From Limonium bicolor (Eukaryota; Streptophyta; Magnoliopsida; Caryophyllales; Plumbaginaceae), in the NCBI GenBank assembly GCA_023374045.1, contig CM041779.1:150537485-150601484 (forward strand): DNA of 64,000 bases, written 5' to 3'. The stretch's first letter is position 1. The number at the start of each line of letters is the position of its first letter. Below, one piece after another: positions 56,679 through 64,000 of this stretch. Position numbers and translations under genes: made by a program. The notes under the pieces were generated by a model. That model was given only the letters and a program-made list of their open reading frames with translations, had not been told where the DNA came from and did not search any database.

Positions 56679-56760
56679 AAAAGATTACCAACCTTATAGA
56701 AACGAAATCCCCGAAAGCGCTCCATAACTGCCGCGCCGTGATTGTCAAAGAACAAGCATT

Positions 56761-57340
56761 AATTTGCTGTGTAGAAAAAAAAATTACTTATTAAACATCT
56801 TTTGAAAGATAACAAGGCACCATTAACTTGAAGAAGTCTCATTTTGTGGAAAATAAAGTCCCGAGACACGCTTGTTTTCATACCTTTCTAATCAGGTGAA
56901 CCCAGAAGATAGATGAGATTTATAAATCAGTAGGAAACGGTAGGATGAAAGCAAAACGTTGATGTGAAACATACAAATACCCTAGACTAGAATATATGAC
57001 TAACATAGAAAGATCTAGAAACCTTGATATGTTATATGCGAAGAGGAAAGAGGAGGAGAGAAGCATAAGAGGATGACCGACTAAGATATTTGGGGAAGAT
57101 CAACTCATTCCCACAAGGAAGATCTTATGATTAGCATGTCCATCCTCAAAGCTGATTTCCCGTGAAACGATACACTCCAAACTAAAAGTAAATGAGACTG
57201 GAGATTGGAAAACCAAGAGTTACTTGAGGAAAAAGGAAAGACCTCCCGGCGAAGGGAGATCAGGAATTGACCGGAACATATTAGACTTAGACCTCGTGTG
57301 AATTCACCTTCCTTTATGCTACCAAACATTTTTAAAAATT
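56761..57340. other. spacer, nothing firmly recognised
   Basis: It may include the 5' part of the old LINE (minus strand), but no domain could be read. A 74-codon open stretch at 57105-57329 minus is not recognisable. Confidence 0.4.
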
Positions 57341-57535
57341 ATAACAATTCACGGGTTGCCACGTCCATACACTCAGTTTCGCAGGTGCTAAATCAATAGT
57401 CACTTTTAAAATAATTATTTGTATATATGTAACCACCCACTACCCACGTTCATAGTTCCCATTATTCTTATAATCTCTGTATATAATCATAATACAATGG
57501 TAACCCTTTGCGGTGCTTTTACTAAATACTTTACA
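57340..57535 (+). repeat. 5' LTR (3' part) of a copia element
   Basis: It ends CTTTACA at 57535 against a primer-binding site. A TATA-like TGTATATAATC lies at 57479-57489. The 5' boundary was not found. Confidence 0.55.
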
Positions 57536-57546
57536 TGGTATCAGCC
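57536..57546 (+). other. primer-binding site (tRNA-iMet) of the copia element
   Basis: TGGTATCAGCC directly after the LTR end, the usual copia position and sequence. Confidence 0.75.
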
Positions 57547-57740
57547 TAAATATTATCTCCCGATCCTAAATTCTCTATTTTACCTCCTAACAACTTTTTT
57601 TCCACCCGCTCCCTTATCGGCACTTACGCCCCACAATCCCAACAACCTCCAGCCACGCTCTCAACATCTCTCTCTCCCTCACAGTCATCCCCACTACGCC
57701 ACCACCAAACACCACATCACTTCTTCTGCTTCTTCCAGCC

Positions 57741-58435
57741 ATGGCTGATCAACCCCCATCCCCAGCTCACTTTCAAGACATAATTCCCGCCTCTCCCCCA
57801 CACTCACCACCACGTCACGACACTTCCCCACCGGCTCCAGGCTCCTCTTCTTCGCCTGCCGCAGTAGCTATTCAACAAGCGTTACACGTGAACTCCATCA
57901 CAAATCACGTACGCAACAAACTCACACAAAATCCACCAAATTTTACTCTATGGCGACACCTCTTCCTTGTTACTCTCGGCAAGTTCAGCCTCCTTTCACA
58001 TGTCGATGGCACACCTCCTCCCTCCGACGACAATTGGTCTCTTCTTGACTTTACTATTTTATCATGGATTTATGGAACCATTCACCCGGACATCTTCAGC
58101 CTTATCCTACGGCCTAATCCTACTACTTACGAAGTCTAGAATGCCATCGATGACTTGTTTCGGGACAATAAAAAGGCTCGCGTTATTCAACTCGAAGCTA
58201 AATTCCATGGCCATCGCCAAGGCTCCATGACAATAAATGAATATTGTATGCAACTCAAAACTCTCGCTGATGCACTCTCGGAAGTGGACAGCCAAGTATC
58301 TGACGAGAATCTCGTCCTTCAAACCATAAGTGGCCTCAACGAATCTTACTCCAATCTCTGAAGTATTACACAATTCCAACGTCGCTTCCCCGCCTTTCAA
58401 CAAGTTTGCAGCAGCCTCATTCTCGAGGAAACCTG
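57741..58435 (+). pseudogene. copia gag (UBN2-type)
   Basis: It starts MADQPPSPAHF. A Ser/Pro-rich head is followed by the gag core NPPNFTLWRHLFLVTLGKF, then LDFTILSWIYGTIHPDI. After a TAG at 58137-58139, where a Trp codon is expected, come NAIDDLFRDNKKARVIQLEAKF and the QTISGLNESY block. A second stop at 58359-58361 follows. The remaining FPAFQQVCSSLILEE is the usual gag end before the zinc knuckle. Confidence 0.85.
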
Positions 58436-58945
58436 CCGCAACACCGTCGTCATTCGCACCATTACCAACGCCATACGCACCCTCCTTTTCCATAGTCATC
58501 TACCGCCCAAATTTTGGGCAGAAGCCGTCACCACCTCCACGCACTTACTAACCCTCACGCCATCTTCTACCTCACCTAATAACACCCCACTCATGCTACT
58601 CCATCACCCACCCACATACGATCATCTTCGTACCTTCGGATGCCTTTGCTACCCAAACCTCTCCTCCTCACCACCCACAAACCAAAACCTCGTACAACCG
58701 CGTGCGTCTTCATCGACAATATATCGGAGCATAAAGGATATTGTTGCCTAGACCTTCTCACTCACAAGGTAATTACATCCCAACACGTAATTTTTTATGA
58801 ACACACATATTTCCTTACCAACTGCACTGATAATCCCGCTAGCATTTTCACTGATAGCAGGTTTTGCACCACCCAACTTCCTCAATCACACTTGATGTGT
58901 TGTACTAAGAACATTATTCATCAATTTATGGATAAAATTGAATAA
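58436..58945 (+). pseudogene. copia integrase C-terminal part fused to gag by deletion
   Basis: LPPKFWAEAVTTSTHLLTLTP (near 58500), YDHLRTFGCLCYP (58619-58657) and, after a frame change, CVFIDNISEHKGYCCLDLLTHKVI are integrase core-end and C-terminal motifs. Zinc knuckle, protease and the first catalytic half of integrase are missing between gag and this piece. RT and RNase H are absent downstream. Confidence 0.83.
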
Positions 58946-60165
58946 TAAGTAAGCAGATATGCAAAAGGCCACACATTTTGCTAGTATCAAGACCATCTCG
59001 TTTGCAACTAAGAATTACACTTCATAGTCAAGAATAATCTAAAACCACGCCCGGTAGATAGATAGATTGCAAGGAACAAATGATGAGAAATATCCCATCA
59101 CCAGTGGGAGACACTTGAGAATAAGCAGCGAAATCTTCTGAGCAAGATCACTCTGCAAAAGAGAAGTCAATATTCAGGACCTAGTTATTCTTATTAAGAA
59201 AGATGTTTATAGATTAACTTCAGCCAATAGGTGTTTTTTGGAACTTGTGGTGTTTTTATAATCTTCATAGAAACGTACTGAGACAGCACAAGAAGGCCTG
59301 GTAACACAAGACAATCAATGGTATCACTCCAGCCCAATGGAGGATGACCATCCTGTAGAAGTAAACGAACAAAATACAAAATTAATTAAACAAATATACG
59401 ACACGATTTATAAATGGGAAATAATTTATAGATGGGAAAATGAATGAGTACCTTCCAGTTATATTGAGGTGCAGCTTCCAATATGACCCATCACATATGG
59501 AAAAATGGCAACAATATTCATTATATGGAGGTGCAGCAGCTAATAACAACGGTATTTGCTATAGGACATAATCAGAAAAATCAACATTCACATAACAACT
59601 AAACAAACAGAGGGCTAGAACACATAATAAGAAAATCAACATTAAGATAGCAACTAAACACAGACACATGGAGACTGATTGTACATTAGCCATAGCGAAT
59701 CAATTTTTATAACCAACTCAGCAAGTAATCCAGTAATTAACACAGTTATATTACCATTTAGTCCTAATCCAGCAATTTAATCAATCAAAGCATATGATAC
59801 AAACATTGGTAAGGACAAAAGAAAATAATAAATTGGTTTTTAAATTTGTAACCAAAGCAAGACGAAATTCATAGCAATGTGAGGAACGAAACCACATTCG
59901 CAACAATTAACCTGAGGAAGAAGCAAATCCAAGTAAGTACGTGTAAAACAAAATCTGTTAATTTAGATAAAAAGACATTTCCCCATAAGATGAGTTCATA
60001 CAACCTTAAAACATGATTGAAATAGATTAGATTCCTCACGCGGTCGAAGTGTTGACGGTGAAAAGGTGAGATGAAGGTGTTATCGAGAGAAAAGATGAAC
60101 ATACGAATTTAAAAAAAACCCTAAGTAATTGAGCGAATTTTCAAGGGATCATCTGGCGACTATGA
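58946..60165. other. AT-rich spacer, nothing recognised
   Basis: No domains, terminal repeats or long frames on either strand. TTATAGAT(T/G) and CAACTAAACA words recur weakly. Confidence 0.5.
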
Positions 60166-60435
60166 AGAAATTGATCAACAATAAGATTGATGACCTCGGT
60201 CGCGACTTCTAGTACTTCGCTCTATAATCTTCAATGGCGGAAAAGAAAAAGGAAGAGACACTGTGAAGAATTTGATCAGCAATAAGATTGAGGACCTCGG
60301 TTGTGACTTCTGCTACTTCACTCTATCATCGTCCACGGCAAAAAAGGAGAGATGAAGAGACATTAAAGAAAGTATAAGATTGATGAACTCGGTGCCAACT
60401 TCTTCTGCTTGCTCTATCATCGTCGATGGTGAAAA
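60166..60435. repeat. tandem repeat of three units of about 95-101 bp
   Basis: AAGATTGATGACCTCGGT at 60183, AAGATTGAGGACCTCGGT at 60284 and AAGATTGATGAACTCGGT at 60376 open units. Each is followed by CGACTTCT.(G/C)TACTTC and CTCTATCATCGTC. Confidence 0.85.
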
Positions 60436-60439
60436 AAGA

Positions 60440-60929
60440 AGGAAAGGAAGACTGGATAATATTTATGTGATAGACAGTATTTGGGGCGATGTTTAAGTTG
60501 CACTTGGTAGCGTATGATCAATTGGAGCGATATTTGACTGATGCACCAATTAACAACCTCTGTTGGGGCGATATAATATGTTGCACTGACATCATACGTA
60601 ATAACTAGCGTGACCATAAAAAGTTGCACTATTTGACCATCTCAATTAGTGCAACATAATTAATGCACCATTTGATTTTATGTATAAGGGGTAATTGTAT
60701 CTCGATTTTTTTGTTTAACCAATAATTGACTGTAGCAATTAGAGCGAGTTTACTAGTTGCACCCATTGATAACACTTCTTAGTGCGATGTTTACCTGTAT
60801 GCACCATTTGACATTGTCAAGTGGGGCGAGTGTAACTTGCACTACTAGGTTATAATTTTAGGAGTAAGTTTAGAGTTCCCTTATTTGATGGCCTACATAT
60901 TGCACTAAAAAACCAATCTTGTTGTAGTG
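60440..60929 (+). mobile_element. right end of a CACTA (En/Spm) transposon
   Basis: The stretch ends TTGTTGTAGTG at 60929, the complement of the CACTACAACAA terminus of plant CACTA elements. The preceding 450 bp carry many subterminal TTGCAC and GCACCATTTGA words in both directions, where transposase binds. The left end and coding part are not in the window, or are deleted. Confidence 0.7.
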
Positions 60930-60989
60930 CTGATATGTCCAATTTGATTTAAAAAATATCGTTAACTTAGAGGGAGACAAGGCGGTGAT

Positions 60990-61340
60990 GGTGGATGAGC
61001 TGTTTGTTTTAGGCCCCATTGTTTTATCAAAGTTTCAGCTGGTTTATGCATTATCAACTGTGACGATCAGCTTAACCTATTTTTTTGGGTGTATTATGGG
61101 TCAGGTATCATCTACCCATGAAACTTATTCAAAACAGCATTATCAGTTGATTAATCAGTTGGTTTACACATTATCAGTCGCATTATCAGTTGGTTTACGC
61201 ATTATCAGTTGGTTTATCAGTTCAAAAACTCTAATACAAAAAGAACAACTTATATTGATTTTTACACAATCATCTAGTTTTAAAATCAGTCATCAGTCCA
61301 TATCAGCTATCAGCCTTCTAAAATACAAAAGAATGTGAGT
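60990..61340. mobile_element. MITE, copy 1
   Basis: The left end AGGCCCCATTGTTTTATCAAA and right end TACAAAAGAATGTGAG are degenerate inverted repeats. CAGCTGGTTTA(T/C)(G/A)CATTATCA words fill the body. Its body and ends match copy 2. Confidence 0.6.
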
Positions 61341-61401
61341 TTGATAGTGTCTACTTTCTCATAAGTGGCTTTTATTTTCTAATAACTGTTTTGTGAAGAT
61401 T

Positions 61402-61682
61402 AAGGCCTCATTCTTTTGTCCAACTTTCAGCTGGTTTACGTATTATCAACTAGATTGTTCAGTTCAGTTCATTCTTTTACAATCAATCATCAGTCAATAT
61501 CAACTAATATCAGCTAGTAGCTATTTAAACTCAAATTGTGTCTCGTATTCAGCTAGTTTAGTATATATGTTTGACTGAATTGACCAATTTAACCCATTCT
61601 TTTACAATCAGCAATCAATCAATATCAGCTAGTATAAGCCGTCAGCTAGCCGTCCGTAATATACAAAAGAATGGGGCTTATT
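61402..61682. mobile_element. MITE, copy 2
   Basis: The ends GGCCTCATTCTTTTGTCCAAC and TATACAAAAGAATGGGGCTTA form inverted repeats. A TTA/TAA-like flank on each side suggests a PIF/Harbinger-type 3-bp TSD, but this is weak. The body shares the CAGCTGGTTTACGTATTATCA text with copy 1. Confidence 0.65.
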
Positions 61683-61752
61683 CTAATATGAAGTGAGGTC
61701 ATTGAAAGTTCGATGAATTCAAAACTTGTAAATTCGCTGCACAATTTGAATC

Positions 61753-61758
61753 TTTATT
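61753..61758 (-). promoter_or_regulatory. polyadenylation signal AATAAA of the EDGP-like gene
   Basis: AATAAA on the minus strand about 70 bases beyond the stop codon at 61828. Confidence 0.6.
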
Positions 61759-61827
61759 AGACACAAAAACCCTGCCCCCAAAAACTCAAAATATTGATTG
61801 CTCACCAACTCAAAAGTACTACTTTAA

Positions 61828-63171
61828 TTATAGTTGGAAGCAGCTTGTTCCATGGCGTTTGAGAGAAGAGGAAAACCCAATCTGATTCGACTCAAGATCA
61901 AACTCCACTAGATTATCCTGCATCTGATATCCTCCAATCACAATCGGAGTCTGCAACAAAGTCATGGACTCCAACCCACCTTTCACAAACGCCAGACACT
62001 CCACACCCTCATACACTTTAACCATAGCATTATCAGCTTCAAACCTCCATCTCGCATTCTTGTTATGCAGCACCGGACTCTTCTCATACATGATAAAATC
62101 CACAATTGGCACACTTCTACCCTTTCTGTTATAATTAATCGTCCTCGAATCAAAACAAGCTCCAAATGGAGCTACAGACTTAACTCTACGAATCCCCATT
62201 GCTTCAGCTTTCTGAACAAAAAGATTCACAAAACCCTCGTATATTTCAGGATGCAACTTCGTGTACGGCGTCAATGTACTGATCTTCGTTCCACCATTAC
62301 CCTCGTTATCAAATTGAAGCAAAGTTGAGTTGAAATGGACCGCTTTTCCATCAATCTTGATTGATTTAATGTTTATGTAGTATTCAACGGATGCCACTCC
62401 TTCCGTGTAGCTCGGAGCAGTGCTGTGTGGGTTGATTACGAGCCGGGTTTTCACCAAGTACTTAGACATGTCACGTGAGCTCGGTGAAAGAATATAAGGC
62501 CCACCGCCGAAGTAAATTGCTCCGTTACGTCCGCCGCTGTTATGTGACGAGGATGGTAAGCATAAGGCGAACTTATGCGCAACCTTAAGAGTGGACGAAA
62601 CGTGGGCGGGTAAAGAAGCGGGTGTACGGGAAAGACTCACTACACCTTTAGTGTGTCGAGATAGTCCTTTCAATGGACCGGAATCAGCAGCGCAAGTTAA
62701 TGGGAAATTAGGGAGATTGATGGAAGATAGTACACTGGATTTACGGTGGTATAAGGTTATGGTGTCACCGATTAAACCGCCGGCGTAGAGAGCATTGCTC
62801 CATGGGGTGTAGGCGATAGAACCACATGAATTGTTATTGCAGCTGGGTTTAGGATGAACGTCGAGGCAACCGACGCAGCCACCGGATCCGCCGTTGTAGG
62901 TGGAGCAGAGAGTGGAGTCGCATTGAATGACGGAGTAGGAGGTGGAGTGTGTGTAGCCGAGGAGGTCACAAGTGAGCCAGGAGTAGAGATTGGCTGTGTC
63001 AATGACGGCGTTAATTTTGACGCTTGGGGTTCCGATTGGGAAAGTTGTGTAGTATTGGAGATTTACATCGTCTTTGATGATTGGTAGTAGGTATGGGTTT
63101 GAATTAGATATGTGGATAAATAAAGTGAAGGAGAGGAAGAAGAGATGATGTGGAAGATTGGAGGTAGCCAT
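61828..63171 (-). CDS. EDGP / basic 7S globulin / xylanase-inhibitor-like protein (secreted, catalytically dead pepsin fold)
   Basis: A single uninterrupted exon encodes 447 residues, the usual size and exon layout for this family. Residues 1-24 form a signal peptide (hydrophobic core LFFLSFTLFIHI), so the product is secreted or apoplastic. The first active-site region retains Asp58 in DTANLYSWL. The second is STLTPYT (about 298-304) with no Asp, so protease activity is not expected. That is the pattern of extracellular dermal glycoprotein, GIP and TAXI-type inhibitors of microbial glucanases and xylanases. Twelve Cys (68, 84, 89, 99, 102, 111, 116, 160, 204, 339, 392, 444) match six family disulfides. 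TAXI-N-like and TAXI-C-like halves cover 40-215 and 235-435. A role in defence or cell-wall signalling is inferred from the family. It is the only intact host gene here. Confidence 0.93.
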   Translation of the reverse strand: MATSNLPHHLFFLSFTLFIHISNSNPYLLPIIKDDVNLQYYTTFPIGTPSVKINAVIDTANLYSWLTCDLLGYTHSTSYSVIQCDSTLCSTYNGGSGGCVGCLDVHPKPSCNNNSCGSIAYTPWSNALYAGGLIGDTITLYHRKSSVLSSINLPNFPLTCAADSGPLKGLSRHTKGVVSLSRTPASLPAHVSSTLKVAHKFALCLPSSSHNSGGRNGAIYFGGGPYILSPSSRDMSKYLVKTRLVINPHSTAPSYTEGVASVEYYINIKSIKIDGKAVHFNSTLLQFDNEGNGGTKISTLTPYTKLHPEIYEGFVNLFVQKAEAMGIRRVKSVAPFGACFDSRTINYNRKGRSVPIVDFIMYEKSPVLHNKNARWRFEADNAMVKVYEGVECLAFVKGGLESMTLLQTPIVIGGYQMQDNLVEFDLESNQIGFSSSLKRHGTSCFQL

Positions 63172-63220
63172 GAATGAATGGCGAGCATAACGTGTAACGT
63201 GGTGCTGAGTGCAAGTAAGT

Positions 63221-63227
63221 TTTATAG
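63221..63227 (-). promoter_or_regulatory. TATA box of the EDGP-like gene
   Basis: CTATAAA on the minus strand about 50 bases upstream of the ATG at 63171, a plausible distance for a short leader. Confidence 0.65.
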
Positions 63228-64000
63228 TAGTAAGAAGCCCTTAATGATGGTGGGAAATCGGCCCACATGAGGGGTAGCTATTGTTAACTCATAAAGAGAG
63301 TGATTTGCAGAGAGGGAGGCTACTGTAGTAAGAGATAAGGACGCGGGGCACGCTTTCCGAAACCGAGGCACGCTCCCCCATTGTTTTGCCTAGTTGATTG
63401 AGAGTTATACCAGTTTAAATCAGCAAAAGTAAAGAGAATAATTGATATAAGAGAGTTCGTTTTTGCAGTCGGTTTTTTAAAATTTACAGTCATTTTCGTA
63501 GTCAATTTTTTAGATTTTGCAGTCATCTAAAAAAATATGCAGTCAGTTTTTTGTAATTTGCAGTCATAAAAAAAACACTTATATATAAGCATCAAAGGTG
63601 TTAATGAAACACTATTGCACTTCAACTTCCAAATGGTGGAGAAAGAAAATGTAGAGAGAGAAAAATAAAAGGTTGGAGATAAAATACGATTTAGGCTCAA
63701 TCAGAAGAGGAAACGACAGTGGAAATCGAACAATGAAAAAGAATTCGATCTGAACGAACCATATAATGAAGAAACTGCGTTCTCGGACGATCCAACGGTA
63801 AATTTTAATCCAAATTTCACAATTTTTTACGTTTTGGTCCGTTTTGTAACGTCCTTTTTATATCGTCCGTTTTATAACGTCTATTTTTTCACGTCCGTTT
63901 TTAACGGTCCGTTTTTTACCGTCCGTAACGGACCACTAAGCACAACGTCCGTAACGGACAAAATTATGAAGTCCGTATTTCGGACGTCTCAGTTGCGTCC
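63228..64000. other. upstream region with GCAGTCA and GTCCGT repeats
   Basis: From 63460 to 63570, TTTGCAGTCA-type words recur five times with poly-T spacers. From 63835 to 64000, CGTCCGTTTTTTAACG words and two GTCCGTAACGGAC palindromes are packed to the window edge. No coding sequence was recognised. The second array may be the edge of another repeat element. Confidence 0.6.

Larger units (their letters stand above)
53695..56760 (-). pseudogene. LINE ORF1 (DUF4283 plus zinc knuckle), split by a foldback element
   Basis: Read on the minus strand, the pieces 56760-56688 and 54657-53695 join when 54667-56678 and one TSD copy are removed: KVGNL continues in frame into FVVDFDSKAAMHPV. The text then reads VWGPWFVNNALFTIQSLD, a DUF4283 feature, and later CSRCGLFMHAYDSCP (near 54270-54310), a CX2CX4HX4C knuckle. 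These two domains in this order mark the RNA-binding ORF1 of plant L1-type LINEs. Several frame changes and stops are present. The fragment ends on the left at the solo LTR. It may be the ORF1 of the same old LINE whose RNase H lies at 15355-16806, but that is unproven. Confidence 0.75.

Overview
The window is plant nuclear DNA, most likely from a eudicot with a large repeat-rich genome. The evidence is a nuclear-type tRNA-Ser with pol III signals, a plant basic 7S globulin/EDGP-like gene, and a dense, nested load of plant transposon families (Ty1/copia, Ty3/gypsy chromovirus, Tat/Ogre-like, L1-type LINEs, hAT, CACTA, MULE-like foldbacks, SINE, MITEs). No species can be named from the sequence alone.

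Layout. 1-3726: 3' part of a Tnt1-like copia element with its 3' LTR. 4661-7205: a tandem duplication whose first copy was hit by a 5'-truncated LINE with a 19-bp target site duplication (TSD). 7288-7369: tRNA-Ser(UGA), minus strand. 8640-10165: remnant resembling a Tat-type LTR, then a 127-bp tandem duplication. 10640-12182: decayed hAT transposase and hAT end. 12175-13072: 5' end of a small copia element. 13945-15351: a SINE and a foldback element. 15355-16806: LINE RNase H remnant split by an hAT MITE. 19194-51945: a 32.7-kb LTR retrotransposon with 5.7-kb LTRs and TSD ACTTC. It carries no recognisable gag-pol of its own and hosts a second element at 26149-40392, a Tekay-type chromovirus with 3.9-kb LTRs and TSD TCGAG. 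52300-53689: probable solo LTR. 53695-56760: LINE ORF1 remnant split by a self-nested foldback element with a 9-bp TSD. 57340-58945: internally deleted copia element. 60440-60929: CACTA end. 60990-61680: two related MITEs. 61828-63171: the only intact host gene, an EDGP/xylanase-inhibitor-like pseudo-aspartic protease on the minus strand.

The outstanding observation is inside the chromovirus. Between its gag zinc-knuckle region and its protease lies an AlkB-like 2-oxoglutarate/Fe(II) dioxygenase domain of about 220 residues. The gag part is split by short GT-AG introns that restore reading frame. The same donor can be joined in phase either to the AlkB exon, which ends in its own stop, or 1.07 kb further to the protease-pol exon. 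This suggests an element that used splicing to choose between Gag-AlkB and Gag-Pol. The copy shown has several one-base frame jumps, many in homopolymers, so either decay or residual assembly error is possible.

The rest is layered insertion. Where TSDs could be read they were used to reconstruct the older layer: reading frames of LINE proteins rejoin when the hAT MITE and the foldback element are removed together with one TSD copy.
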